A stretch of DNA of 64,000 nucleotides from JBGRPZ01 sp041725955 (GCA_041725955.1 JBGRQE010000009.1:1-64000), one strand, 5' to 3'; counted from the first letter of the stretch, positions 1-8,473 are shown. Translations and numbers: made by a program. Notes: generated by a model not told the origin, from the letters alone.

Positions 1-75
1 GGGATTCGAACCCCCGGAGGCTCGCACCTCAACGGTTTTCAAGACCGCCGCATTCGACCACTCTGCCATTTCTCC
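1..75 (-). tRNA. tRNA-Ser (anticodon UGA), 3' end cut by window edge
   Basis: Read on the minus strand from position 75, the sequence starts GGAGAAATGGCAGAG, giving a 7-base acceptor strand, U8 and a D arm. It continues into an anticodon loop CUUGAAA with anticodon UGA, a long variable arm typical of serine tRNA, and a T arm with GGTTCGAATCCC. The acceptor 3' strand and CCA lie beyond base 1, so the gene is incomplete only because of the window edge. Confidence 0.95.
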
Positions 76-260
76 GTGGGCAAAGATACAAAAAAAGTGT
101 TTCGTGCAAATTTTTTTATAAAAAAAATGATTTTTTTTTGCAGTGATCTTTCTATTGACTTGAATAGCTTTTTGTTATAGATTTGTCGTTTCAGTAAAAA
201 ATAGAGTTTAAAGCATCTTTTGGGGTAAAAAACAATAATATCAACTAATTTTTTGGAGTA

Positions 261-1763
261 ATGCGGAAGTTTTCTCTTTTAATCTGTCTTTTTTTGGCAT
301 TATTTAATGTCAAAGCACAAAAAGTAAGTGCTCTTTTTAATTATGCTTTATTTAAGGATAAAAATGATAAAACATATATTGAAACTTATCTTTCTGTCAA
401 TGGTTCTACCATCCGATTTGAAAAAAATGCTAAAGGAAAGTATCAAGGAGAAGTTGGTTTTACTTTGATGTTTAAGAATCCAAATAGTGATGATATAAAA
501 GCTTTTCAAAAATTATCTGTAAAATCACCAGAAATAAATAATCTTTCTGAGCAAGAAATGCAGTTTGTTACAACCGAAAGGCAGTATTTATCACCTGGAG
601 AGTATGATATGGAGATACTAATTCGTGATTTGCATAATGCAAATTCTCAAATAGTCAAAGCAAACCATAAATTTATTGTACCTGCATTTAAAGATCAGGT
701 TTGTTTTTCTGGAATTCAAACTGTAGAGGGATTTCTTCCTGTGAAAGAAGAAAGCAAAATGAATAAAAGAGGTAAGTATATGCCTCCCAGACTAAGTATG
801 TTCTACAGCGATAAAGATAGCTTAATGAACATTTACTGCGAATTATATAATACAAAGAAGTTGTTGGGGAAGAATCAGGATTTGATTTTACGAGGCTACT
901 TTTCTAGTGCTTCTGGTCAGACTCTCTCAAATTCTGGAGGATTTAGTGAAAAGATAAAATCTGATGATATATTAATTATTGCTAAGCGACTATCTTTAGA
1001 AAAGCTGGGTACAGGAACTTATTATTTGAATTTAGAGATTAGGGATAGAGAAAATAAGTTGTTAGCAACTCAAACCAGAAGGTTTAAGCATTTTCGTTCG
1101 ATAAAAAAAGATGATTTGATTCTTAGTGACTTAAGTCAAGAAAAAAATCTTTTAGATAAAATTACTAAAGCTCAGATTTTGGAGTATGTAAAATGTTTAT
1201 CTCCATTAGTTGATAAGCATCAGTTGCATTATGTGCAAAAGGAAAGTCAGAATAAGCCAAAGAAAGAGTTGTTTAACTATTTCTGTGCCTTTTGGGAGAA
1301 CAAAGCACCTGAAAATCCAAGTTTAGCGTGGCAGCAATATTATGAAAAGGTTTTGATTGCAGATAAATTATTTGGAATGCAAAACTTAAGAGGATATGAA
1401 ACTAGTAGAGGGCAGATTTATTTGAAATATGGAAAACCTTCTCAAAGAATGACAAGCCATGGTGATTTTATGGCTAAGCCTTATGAGATTTGGAATTATG
1501 AGGTGTCGAATAGAGGGTATCAGGCAAAATTTATTTTCTTATCTGAAAATTCATTGTCTCAATATCAATTAATCCATTCTAATGTTCCTGGAGAAATTAG
1601 AGATCCTGAATGGCCAGTACGTATTTATTCAAAGATTAAAGATATTTCAAAAACTGTTGATCAGTATGGAAATATTGCAGATGAAATGTTGAGAGCTGCA
1701 CGACTTGGTGACCCTAATTTCACAAAATATAAGGCCTTAACTTACTATAATAATCCAAGATAA
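261..1763 (+). CDS. GWxTD domain-containing secreted protein
   Basis: This 500-residue protein has an N-terminal signal peptide (hydrophobic residues 4-17, likely cleavage near NVKAQ at about residue 20). The middle looks like beta-rich extracytoplasmic sequence. The C-terminal third (about 355-470) carries the GWxTD-family pattern, including RGQIYLKYGKP and a later EIWNY stretch. GWxTD proteins are common in Bacteroidota and a few other phyla, and their function is not established. It stands alone, with the tRNA upstream on the other strand and a strong terminator 25 bases after the stop. The ATG at 261 directly precedes the signal peptide and has GGAG about five bases upstream. Family is confident; role is unknown. 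Confidence 0.8.
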   Translation: MRKFSLLICLFLALFNVKAQKVSALFNYALFKDKNDKTYIETYLSVNGSTIRFEKNAKGKYQGEVGFTLMFKNPNSDDIKAFQKLSVKSPEINNLSEQEMQFVTTERQYLSPGEYDMEILIRDLHNANSQIVKANHKFIVPAFKDQVCFSGIQTVEGFLPVKEESKMNKRGKYMPPRLSMFYSDKDSLMNIYCELYNTKKLLGKNQDLILRGYFSSASGQTLSNSGGFSEKIKSDDILIIAKRLSLEKLGTGTYYLNLEIRDRENKLLATQTRRFKHFRSIKKDDLILSDLSQEKNLLDKITKAQILEYVKCLSPLVDKHQLHYVQKESQNKPKKELFNYFCAFWENKAPENPSLAWQQYYEKVLIADKLFGMQNLRGYETSRGQIYLKYGKPSQRMTSHGDFMAKPYEIWNYEVSNRGYQAKFIFLSENSLSQYQLIHSNVPGEIRDPEWPVRIYSKIKDISKTVDQYGNIADEMLRAARLGDPNFTKYKALTYYNNPR

Positions 1764-1787
1764 GATTTTAATTACAAATAAAATTGG

Positions 1788-1814
1788 GCCGTCTCTTTTG
1801 AGATGGCTTTTTTT
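1788..1814 (+). terminator. Intrinsic terminator after the GWxTD gene
   Basis: GCCGTCTC and GAGATGGC form an 8-base-pair stem (one G-T pair) around a TTTT loop, followed directly by seven T. It lies 25 bases after the stop codon at 1763. Confidence 0.85.
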
Positions 1815-1926
1815 ATGTCTTAGGGCGGATGCTAATTTCTTATAATATTTCTCAGATTGTTCAAGCTTTTTGGATGTATGGCAAATAGTAAGTCAATTCC
1901 CTTTTGATCCTATCCAATAACCTTTT

Positions 1927-2496
1927 TTATTTGATAAATAGCCAGACAAATAAAATAACAGCGATAGATAATGCTATTAGTGCTAGGAAAATAATTATGG
2001 CTATAATGATGATTTTTAAGGTTAGTTTAGCTAGTGGTATAATGATAAATTCGAGAATGATGTTCCATAACCAATTTAAAACGTTGTATAGTGTTTCCTC
2101 AAAATTATTTCTTTGGCTACTACTTTGGGTCTGCTTGTATTGCCATTGCTTTTGGTATTGATGGCTTTGGTATGATTGATAACTGTTTTCTTCCGTTTGA
2201 TGGTGCTTTTTTTCTTCAGCTTTTTCCTGTTCTCTTCTTTCCCTATCTTCTCTTTCTTTTTTGTCTCTTTTTTGTCTTTCAGCTCTATGTATGTAATCAT
2301 AATCATATGTTTTTCTAGTCTCAGTATCCGACAAAATCGTATAAGCATGGATGATCTCTTTCATTATTTTTTCAGCATTAGCGTCGTCCTGATTATGATC
2401 GGGATGATATTTAATGGCAAGTCTGCGGTATGCTTTCTTGATTTCTGATAAAGAAGCTGTTTGGCTTATTTCCAATATGCTATAGAAATTGCGCAT
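1927..2496 (-). CDS. Membrane-anchored J-domain (DnaJ-like) protein
   Basis: The protein starts with a J domain (about residues 1-65) containing the HPD motif in YHPDHNQDD, which stimulates Hsp70 ATPase activity. A charged, Glu/Lys/Arg-rich and then Gln/Ser-rich linker follows, and the last 45 residues are strongly hydrophobic, suggesting one or two membrane helices. There is no zinc-finger or C-terminal DnaJ substrate domain, so this is a type III J protein that probably recruits DnaK to the membrane. The open frame extends to 2556, but the ATG at 2496 (MRNFYSILEIS) places the J domain at the N terminus as expected, so I chose it. The client is unknown. Confidence 0.82.
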   Translation of the reverse strand: MRNFYSILEISQTASLSEIKKAYRRLAIKYHPDHNQDDANAEKIMKEIIHAYTILSDTETRKTYDYDYIHRAERQKRDKKEREDRERREQEKAEEKKHHQTEENSYQSYQSHQYQKQWQYKQTQSSSQRNNFEETLYNVLNWLWNIILEFIIIPLAKLTLKIIIIAIIIFLALIALSIAVILFVWLFIK

Positions 2497-2649
2497 GGAC
2501 TGATAGGTATATGGTGGGTGATAGGAGAGGGAATATAAAGATACAAGAATTATCACCTAGATCATGTAAAATAAGACCAATAATATGTTATGGCGTTTAG
2601 AATTTTAGTTGAAAGGATGAGATTTTGATAATAGCCAATCCAAAGAACA

Positions 2650-3165
2650 CCTAACAGCGCCATATATAATCAAATGCTAGGATAAAATCATCGCAGGAGT
2701 CAATAATTAAGTTTGTAGCATGGTTCCCGCAATATGAAAGTGAGTGATTAGTCAAATACTGAGTGGTTCTTACTATCTGCAATCGGCAAGGAGTGTCACA
2801 ATACCAAAGACTAATGGATATTGTAGTAGATATGGATATAAAAAGCTTCTTCGACGAAGTTAATCATGATCGGTTAATGAGTCGCCTAAGCTAAAAGATG
2901 GAAAATAAACTACTCCTACGCTTAATTCAACGTTATTTGTAAAGCAGAATAATGCGAAGAGTCTTGATGTCGATTCGCAAGAAAGGAGCGTCTCAAGGTA
3001 TCCTTTATCTCCGTTATTATCGAATATTGTAATAGCCAAATTGGAGAAATGAGGCCATTGTTTTGTAAGATATACTTAGGATAATAGTTTATTAAAGGAA
3101 AAAGCAATTCAATACCTATTTTAAAAGTATTTTTTGTAGAAAAGATTAAATTTGCAATCACTTAT
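2650..3165 (+). pseudogene. Decayed group II intron reverse transcriptase/maturase
   Basis: Translating pieces in shifting frames recovers LtrA-like reverse transcriptase segments in the right order. These are ILSGSYYLQSARSVTIPKTNG (about 2756-2818; last residues before the palm), DIVVDMDIKSFFDEVNHD (about 2818-2872), LLLRLIQRYL then a stop (about 2910-2942), GASQG (about 2985), PLSPLLSNI (about 3001-3027) and GHCFVRYT-stop-D (about 3053-3080). The last corresponds to the catalytic YADD box, now interrupted by a stop. The roughly 60-residue segment between IPKTNG and the first palm motif is deleted, with a frame change. Several stops and at least two frameshifts make it non-functional. It ends about 12 bases before the next gene. 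No intact intron RNA domain was recognised. Confidence 0.82.
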
Positions 3166-3177
3166 TAATGATTATTT

Positions 3178-4050
3178 ATGAAGCCAAAGTATTTATTATT
3201 TAGTTTTTTTGCGAAATTATTAGCATATGCTCCATTTTGGTTTTTACATGGATTTTCAGATTTTCTTTATCTGATTGTTTATAAAACATTGGGGTATAGA
3301 AAAAAAGTTGTAAGAGAAAATCTGAAAAATAGTTTTCCAGAGAAAACAGATGGAGAATTATATACAATTGAAAAGAAATATTATCATCATTTGTGTGATA
3401 TTATTGTTGAGAATTTGAAGGTTCCGGGTATGTCTGAAAAGACTTTACGTAGACGTGTAAAAACCATTAATCCTGAAGTTCTACGAAATCTGTATGATAA
3501 AGGAAAGTCTGTGTTTCTGGTAATAGGGCATATTGGTAATTGGGAGTGGACAGGTTCTTTAATTGGCCTGGATTATAGCTTTCAGGGATGTGCGATTATT
3601 AAACCTTTAAATGACCAATGGTTTCATCATTTTATGCATGAAAAAATTCGAAGACATTTTTATCCATTACAACTAATACCATTTAAACAAACATATCGTA
3701 CTCTTTTGGGGCAGAAAGATCAACAACTAATTACTGTTATTGCATCAGATCAAACTCCTACCGAGAGTGAAATTAATTATTGGACAACTTTTTTGCACCA
3801 AGAGACAGGCTTCTTTCTGGGAATAGAAAAAATGTCGAAAGGCCTAGATTATGCCGTTGTATATATGGATACTAAAAAGAGAGGTAGAAGTAGATATGAT
3901 ATTCAATTTGAGCTGATTACTGACAATGCTAAAGAGACTGATGCTTACGAAATTACCGATAAATATGTTGAATGTTTGGAGGATAGTATTTGTAATCAAC
4001 CAGAAAATTGGTTATGGTCTCACAGACGGTGGAAATATAAAAGGAAATAA
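3178..4050 (+). CDS. Lysophospholipid/lipid A acyltransferase, LpxL-HtrB family
   Basis: The 290-residue protein has an N-terminal hydrophobic segment (about 5-35), the usual membrane anchor, and the acyltransferase H-x4-E signature at His118 and Glu123 (GHIGNWEW). Family members transfer an acyl chain from acyl-ACP onto lipid A or a related lipid at the inner face of the inner membrane. Length and motif spacing fit the LpxL/LpxM family, but which acyl position it modifies cannot be read from sequence. The stop is 15 bases before the GT2 gene, so the two are probably co-transcribed. The start follows immediately on the reverse transcriptase relic, which may have altered its upstream region. 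Confidence 0.85.
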   Translation: MKPKYLLFSFFAKLLAYAPFWFLHGFSDFLYLIVYKTLGYRKKVVRENLKNSFPEKTDGELYTIEKKYYHHLCDIIVENLKVPGMSEKTLRRRVKTINPEVLRNLYDKGKSVFLVIGHIGNWEWTGSLIGLDYSFQGCAIIKPLNDQWFHHFMHEKIRRHFYPLQLIPFKQTYRTLLGQKDQQLITVIASDQTPTESEINYWTTFLHQETGFFLGIEKMSKGLDYAVVYMDTKKRGRSRYDIQFELITDNAKETDAYEITDKYVECLEDSICNQPENWLWSHRRWKYKRK

Positions 4051-4065
4051 AAAATAAGGAAGAAA

Positions 4066-5100
4066 TTGGCGAAAGTAGCTGTTGTTATATTAAACTATAA
4101 TGGAGAGAAATTCTTACGAAAATTCTTGTCTGGAGTTGTTGAATTCTCTTCAGGTGTAGGAGAAGTTGTTGTTGCTGACAATGCATCAACAGATACAAGT
4201 ATATCGTATTTAAAAGAAAATTTCCCATCTGTTCGCATTGTCGTAAATGATGATAATGGAGGATATGCAAAAGGGTATAATGATGCTCTAAAGAAAATTG
4301 ATGCTGATTATTTTGTTCTACTGAATTCAGATATTGAAATTAAGGATCGTTGGCTGGAACCTCTGATAGAGCTAATGGATAATAATCCTGACGTAGGAGC
4401 TTGTCAACCTAAATTACTGTCGTGGCACGAACCAGATAAGTTTGAATATGCAGGTGGAGCAGGAGGATTTATAGATCGTTATGGTTATCCTTTTTGTAGA
4501 GGACGAATTTTTATGAAATTGGAAGAAGATAATGGTCAGTATGATCAGAAGGGAGCTTCTGAAATATTTTGGGCTACAGGTGCTTGTTTGATGGTTCGTT
4601 CAGAAGCTTTTTATGAGGCTGGTGGATTTGATGATGATTTCTTCGCTCATATGGAAGAAATAGATCTTTGTTGGCGAATGAAACATTTGGGGTATAAAAT
4701 AATGTATGTTCCCAATTCTAGAGTTTTTCATATAGGAGGAGGAACTTTGCCTAAAATTTCAGCACGGAAAACTTACCTGAATTTTAGAAATAATTCTATA
4801 GTTCTAATCAAAAATCTTCCGAGATGGAAATTGGTTAAGTTAATTTTTATTAGATTATTTTTAGATGGTATTGCTGGTTTAAAGTTTATGATGGAGGGTA
4901 ATTTTTCTCATACCTTAGCTGTAATCAGAGCACATTATTATTTATATGCACACATTGGGAATTTATATAAAAAGAGAAAACGAGTAAAAAGATCACAGAA
5001 AGGTGTTTCCTGTATTTATCAAGGGAATATAGTTTTTGATCATTTTCTAAGAAAAAAGAACCGATTTATTCAGTTGAATGAAGATTTGTTTACGAAATAA
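4066..5100 (+). CDS. Glycosyltransferase family 2 (rhamnosyltransferase-like)
   Basis: This 344-residue GT2 enzyme has the N-terminal nucleotide-sugar fold (VAVVILNYNG, residues 3-12), the metal-binding NSD in VLLNSDIEI, an ATGACLMVR motif and an acidic EEIDLCWR motif before a short C-terminal helical region. This layout resembles WbbL-like dTDP-rhamnosyltransferases. The donor is an inference. The start is TTG at 4066 with AAGGAAG just upstream, and no ATG gives the complete fold. With the upstream acyltransferase it probably serves envelope glycolipid synthesis. It ends only five bases before the convergent aroQ, so the two transcripts must overlap. Confidence 0.85.
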   Translation: MAKVAVVILNYNGEKFLRKFLSGVVEFSSGVGEVVVADNASTDTSISYLKENFPSVRIVVNDDNGGYAKGYNDALKKIDADYFVLLNSDIEIKDRWLEPLIELMDNNPDVGACQPKLLSWHEPDKFEYAGGAGGFIDRYGYPFCRGRIFMKLEEDNGQYDQKGASEIFWATGACLMVRSEAFYEAGGFDDDFFAHMEEIDLCWRMKHLGYKIMYVPNSRVFHIGGGTLPKISARKTYLNFRNNSIVLIKNLPRWKLVKLIFIRLFLDGIAGLKFMMEGNFSHTLAVIRAHYYLYAHIGNLYKKRKRVKRSQKGVSCIYQGNIVFDHFLRKKNRFIQLNEDLFTK

Positions 5101-5105
5101 AAAAG

Positions 5106-5534
5106 TTAAAGCTTCTTAATTTCTTCTAGCGCATTTATTGCCAGAGAATAGGATTTCATTCCAAAACCAGAGATAATTCCTTTTACAACAGGCGATATTG
5201 TAGATTTATGCCTGAAATCTTCGCGTGCAAAAATATTACTTAGGTGAACTTCAATAACTGGGCAGTGAATAGCTCTTATGGCATCTGCAATAGCAATCGA
5301 GGTGTGGGAATATGCTCCGGCGTTTAGAATAATGCCGTCGTAGATAAAGCCTGTATTATGAATGGTGTTAATTAATTCGCCTTCAATATTACTTTGGAAA
5401 TAGTCAATTTCGTGTGAGTTAAATTCCTTTTTTATTTTTTTTAAATATTCCTCAAAGCTTTCATTCCCATAAATGCTAGTTTCTCTTTTTCCTAGTAGGT
5501 TAAGGTTAGGACCATTGATTATTATTATTTTCAT
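5106..5534 (-). CDS. aroQ: 3-dehydroquinate dehydratase, type II
   Basis: AroQ dehydrates 3-dehydroquinate to 3-dehydroshikimate, the third step of the shikimate pathway. At 142 residues it has the normal length. It shows the N-terminal INGPNLNLLGKRETSIYG with the active-site Arg and Tyr, the NAGAYSHTSIAIADA motif, and EVHLSN followed by AREDFRHKS. These are family landmarks. It is separate from the aroB-aroA operon about 3 kb away, and both are on the minus strand. Confidence 0.95.
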   Translation of the reverse strand: MKIIIINGPNLNLLGKRETSIYGNESFEEYLKKIKKEFNSHEIDYFQSNIEGELINTIHNTGFIYDGIILNAGAYSHTSIAIADAIRAIHCPVIEVHLSNIFAREDFRHKSTISPVVKGIISGFGMKSYSLAINALEEIKKL

Positions 5535-5583
5535 GTTTTCTCTTTTTAGTAAAACGAAATTTTCGAATTTCTTTTATGAAGAA

Positions 5584-6240
5584 TTAAAGTGTTATTCTTT
5601 TTAATAGACTAAATACTCGATCAATATCTTGATCTTTTACAATAAGTGTAAATTCGTGACTTGTCGAGATAACCTCGTGAATATTAATCCCTTCCCAAGC
5701 AATCTTTTTTAGAATAAAATAGTAAAAACCTGTTATAGTTGTGTTTTCTCTGGGAAGTTTTAATGTAATACTTGATAGCTTTTCGTTGTGTGCAATAAGC
5801 TTTTCATCCTTAAATATTTCATTTACAAATGGTGCGATTTGCTTACTGATGATGAATGTTGTTTCAAAAACTCCCTGAGAAAAGGTGTGGAAAACATCTT
5901 TTTGACTCTTTATCTGATGCAGTAACTTGCTTTGAAGTTCTACTAGTGATGATGTGTTAGAGTAGGTAAATACGATTAAATTACTGCGTACAATTATATC
6001 ACCAAAGCTTTCTACTGCTTTTAAAGCTTTTAAATCAGAATGCATTATAAAACCAGGAGCCATTCTTTTGATCGCCATTACTATAGCGCCTACTTGAATA
6101 CTTTTTTTTAATTCGCTTTCAATTTCTGGTTTTATTTGTCTTGCAAGGGAACTTATATTTATTATTCCTTCATTTAATGCATCTTCCAGAAAAGGCTTTG
6201 CTTTTACTATTTTTTCTACTACTTCGGGAATCGTGATCAT
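5584..6240 (-). CDS. ACT-domain-like protein of unknown function
   Basis: The 218-residue protein has a helical N-terminal region (about 1-65) and two segments that look like small alpha/beta ligand-binding units. The clearest is the C-terminal 55 residues (GFYYFILKKIAWEGINIHEVISTSH and on), which match the pattern of aspartokinase-type ACT domains. ACT domains bind amino acids and control linked enzymes, but no catalytic domain is present here. It is therefore probably a stand-alone regulator or sensor. It starts 50 bases beyond aroQ's start codon on the same strand, so it could share a transcript with aroQ. No direct evidence of a ligand. Confidence 0.65.
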   Translation of the reverse strand: MITIPEVVEKIVKAKPFLEDALNEGIINISSLARQIKPEIESELKKSIQVGAIVMAIKRMAPGFIMHSDLKALKAVESFGDIIVRSNLIVFTYSNTSSLVELQSKLLHQIKSQKDVFHTFSQGVFETTFIISKQIAPFVNEIFKDEKLIAHNEKLSSITLKLPRENTTITGFYYFILKKIAWEGINIHEVISTSHEFTLIVKDQDIDRVFSLLKRITL

Positions 6241-6627
6241 TATTTAATGATATTGTTAGAAAAACAACTTTTAACAAACCTTTTGTTATTAAATGTTAAA
6301 ATAGGAAAAAAATAGAAATATTGTGTTTTATATTTTTTTCTTTTGTTTTTATATTTTTTTTAAATAATCATATTTTTTTTGCTTTTTCTTTCCATGCCTT
6401 AGTGTAAAATAGTCGAAAATTACAATAAAAGGCCGTAATGTCTTTTTAATAAGGTTTTTGGACTGATTTTATTTTCTGTAGAGGTGAGAAATAATAGTTT
6501 TATTATTTGTTTTCTTCTTTGTAAGGAAGTTTTCTTGTTTTCGAATATTCTATTCAGATAGTTTAAAAAAAAGCTAAAAAGTGTTGATAATGTAGCTTTT
6601 ATATTTTTTAAAAAAAGAATTAAATAA
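6241..6627. other. AT-rich gene-free divergent intergenic region
   Basis: This stretch lies between the divergent starts of the ACT-like gene and the TetR gene. It is very AT-rich with long T and A runs. I see no ORF, RNA gene or strong hairpin. Promoters for both directions are expected here, but only the TetR one, just downstream, is clear. Confidence 0.6.
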
Positions 6628-6658
6628 TTTGTTGTGTAAAATAATTTGTTTACTTTTG
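6628..6658 (+). promoter_or_regulatory. Bacteroidota-type -33/-7 promoter for the TetR gene
   Basis: TTTG at 6628-6631 and TACTTTTG at 6651-6658 match the -33 TTTG and -7 TAnnTTTG boxes of the major Bacteroidota sigma factor exactly. The 19-base spacing is optimal. The expected transcription start is near 6665, about 25 bases before the ATG at 6691. Confidence 0.75.
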
Positions 6659-6690
6659 GACTTTAAAACTGAAAAAGTCGAAAATTAGCT

Positions 6691-7296
6691 ATGCCTCAAA
6701 AAGACAAAGTAAGAGATTTAATTATAGAGAGTGCAAGAGAATTGTTCGGTAGATATGGTTTCAAAAAAACAACCATGGACGATATCGCTCAGCATGCCCG
6801 TAAGGGTAAGAGTTCTTTGTATTATTATTTTAAAAGTAAAGAAGAAGTGTTTGAAGCGGTTGTCGAGGAAGAGGTTGTTTTATTAACAAAAGTTTTAAAG
6901 AGAAAAATTAATCCTGCTGATCCTGCTGAAAAACAGTTGAAGGATTATGTGATTACTCGAATGAAGACCATCCAGAAGCTTACAAATATGTATGCAATTC
7001 TCAGAAATGATCACATGGTTGATTATGATTTTATATATCACCTGCGTGAAAAATACCATAAAGAGGAAATTCGTGCTGTAGAGATAATAATGAGAAAAGG
7101 TATTCGTAGAGGTAGGTTTAGGAATATAGAAAGTCATTTTGGTGCGGTAGCATTTGTTACTGCTATGAAGGGTTTAGAACGACCTTTATTCGAACATAAA
7201 TCGACAAGAAGTTTACAAGCAAGAGCCGAAAGCTTAATGAACATTATGTTTTTTGGTCTTGTACATGAAAATATTAAAGAAAAACCGACTATTTAA
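6691..7296 (+). CDS. TetR/AcrR family transcriptional regulator
   Basis: Residues about 8-55 form a TetR-type helix-turn-helix (ARELFGRYGFKKTTMDDIAQ, then GKSSLYYYFKSKEEVFEAV). A helical C-terminal ligand/dimer domain follows, for a total of 201 residues. TetR proteins usually repress nearby or own promoters and release DNA on binding a small ligand. The gene stands alone, with no efflux pump or fatty-acid gene beside it, so its target is not evident. The C-terminal region is rich in basic residues. Its promoter is one of the cleanest in the window. Confidence 0.9.
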   Translation: MPQKDKVRDLIIESARELFGRYGFKKTTMDDIAQHARKGKSSLYYYFKSKEEVFEAVVEEEVVLLTKVLKRKINPADPAEKQLKDYVITRMKTIQKLTNMYAILRNDHMVDYDFIYHLREKYHKEEIRAVEIIMRKGIRRGRFRNIESHFGAVAFVTAMKGLERPLFEHKSTRSLQARAESLMNIMFFGLVHENIKEKPTI

Positions 7297-7373
7297 TTTA
7301 ATAAGTCGGCTTTCAGGCGTAAATCATTATTCGCAAATGTGAAAATGATTTGTTTGTAATAATTTTGACAGAA

Positions 7374-7669
7374 TTTGTGCAAGCTTGGGTGTTTTTTCTA
7401 TGGTAATTGGAGTGAAGAACGATACCAAGAAGAAAAAACATCCCTCACAGCTTGCAAAAATAACATTTATTCAGGATTTTTTTCTGAACTACGCTTGGAA
7501 TAAAGAATCTTTTTTAGGTAGGTTGTTTTTTTGCGTGAGGGATTTAACTGTTTAGTCTTTCCAAATTATTGGAAATAAGCAGTTTTTATTCCCTTAGACT
7601 TAGATTTAGCTGTTTTGGCATATTTCTATTTTCTTTGATCCCTTGTTCTAGCATACGAGGGATTTTTTT
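7374..7669 (+). ncRNA. Candidate structured noncoding RNA, family not recognised
   Basis: Between the TetR gene and the next gene lies a stretch with no ORF but strong pairing. A hairpin from 7378 to 7456 has stems TGCAAGCT/AGCTTGCA (7378-7385 with 7449-7456), GGG-TGTTTTTTCT with AGAAAAAACATCCC (7387-7399 with 7431-7444, one bulge) and TGGTA/TACCA (7401-7405 with 7423-7427). Its 3' arm can alternatively pair with a downstream segment: ATCCCTCAC at 7440-7448 with GTGAGGGAT at 7535-7543, and GCAAAAA at 7454-7460 with TTTTTGC at 7528-7534. Small hairpins (TTCCAA/TTGGAA near 7560) follow and an intrinsic terminator closes it. A 6S-like or other regulatory RNA is possible. The 5' end is uncertain, and I do not recognise a known family. 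Confidence 0.45.
7638..7669 (+). terminator. Intrinsic terminator closing the candidate ncRNA
   Basis: ATCCCTTGT (7638-7646) pairs with ACGAGGGAT (7655-7663) with one G-T pair, followed by seven T. It is about 340 bases after the TetR stop codon, so a separate transcript ending here is likely. Confidence 0.7.
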
Positions 7670-7722
7670 ATGATTATATGTTTTTTGTCAACTTCAAGAG
7701 AAAGATAATTTATTTTAGAGTG

Positions 7723-7749
7723 AAAGACGCTCATAGAGAGCGCCTTTTT
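7723..7749. terminator. Bidirectional-type terminator after the lutA-like gene
   Basis: AAAGACGCTC (7723-7732) pairs with GAGCGCCTTT (7738-7747, one G-T pair) around ATAGA. T runs follow on the plus strand, and TTTCACT follows on the minus strand. It lies five bases from the end of the minus-strand operon, so its main job is probably to end the porX-to-lutA-like transcript. Confidence 0.7.
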
Positions 7750-7753
7750 GTGT

Positions 7754-8473
7754 TTACCAGCCTTTTGCCAAAACATCTATTATATGCATAACCTTGATGG
7801 GTAGCTGGTGTTTTTTTATATATCCTTCTTGATGCATTAAGCAAGACAAATCGGTTGAAACAATATATTCAGCTCCTGTATCTAATGCATTATTAACTTT
7901 TTGCTCAGCCATTGCTGTTGAAATAGGTTCGTTTTTCACAGCAAATGTTCCTCCAAAGCCACAACATGTTTTACTATCTTTCATTTCAATTAATTCAAGA
8001 CCTTTTACATTTGAAAGTAGTTGTCGTGGTTCATTATTAAGTTTGTATTCTCTTATAGAAGCACAGCTATCGTGATAAGTAATTTTATGGTTGAACTCTG
8101 CACCTATATCTGTCTTTTTTAAAACATTCACAAGGAAATCTGTAAATTCATAAATATTGCCTTTGAGTTGTTTGTATTCATTATGATAGGCTGTATTGTA
8201 AAATAGTTCAGGGTAGTAATTCCGAATAAATCCTATGCAGGAAGCAGAAGGTCCTACAATAGGTCTGTTTTCTGAAAAGGTTTTTATAAAATTTGCTCCA
8301 ATGTTTTTTGCCTCTTCCCAAAATCCACTATTAAAAGCCATTTGCCCACAACATGTTTGTTTGGGATTATAGTTTACTTTACATCCAAGTTTTTCTAGAA
8401 TTTTAATCATATTAAAACCTGTTTCTGGATAAACTTGATCAATAAAACAAGGAATAAAAATGTCGATTTCCAT
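7754..8473 (-). CDS. (Fe-S)-binding CCG-domain protein, LutA/LldE family
   Basis: The 239-residue protein has two CCG modules. The first has IPCF near the N terminus, TCCGQMAFNSG at about 41 and ASCIGF. The second has HDSCASIREY, TCCGFGGTFAVK and LSCLMH. These bind an Fe4S4-type cluster or act in heterodisulfide/oxidoreductase chemistry. In LutABC systems LutA is one subunit of an L-lactate oxidising complex. No LutB or LutC gene is next to it, so it may partner with distant subunits or work elsewhere. Its ATG overlaps the aroA stop codon by one base (TAATG), implying translational coupling. It is the last gene of the operon. Confidence 0.85.
   Translation of the reverse strand: MEIDIFIPCFIDQVYPETGFNMIKILEKLGCKVNYNPKQTCCGQMAFNSGFWEEAKNIGANFIKTFSENRPIVGPSASCIGFIRNYYPELFYNTAYHNEYKQLKGNIYEFTDFLVNVLKKTDIGAEFNHKITYHDSCASIREYKLNNEPRQLLSNVKGLELIEMKDSKTCCGFGGTFAVKNEPISTAMAEQKVNNALDTGAEYIVSTDLSCLMHQEGYIKKHQLPIKVMHIIDVLAKGW

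Noticed and set aside
2091..2448. Phe-rich plus-strand open frames
   Set aside because: They are antisense to the Lys/Glu-rich linker of the J-domain gene, which has a clear HPD motif.
2922..3161. 79-codon minus-strand open frame
   Set aside because: It overlaps the reverse transcriptase relic, whose plus-strand motifs explain the sequence.
7285..7309. Hairpin CCGACT/AGTCGG at the TetR stop codon as a terminator
   Set aside because: A six-base stem with a long loop and only CTTTC after it; too weak to call, though it may contribute.
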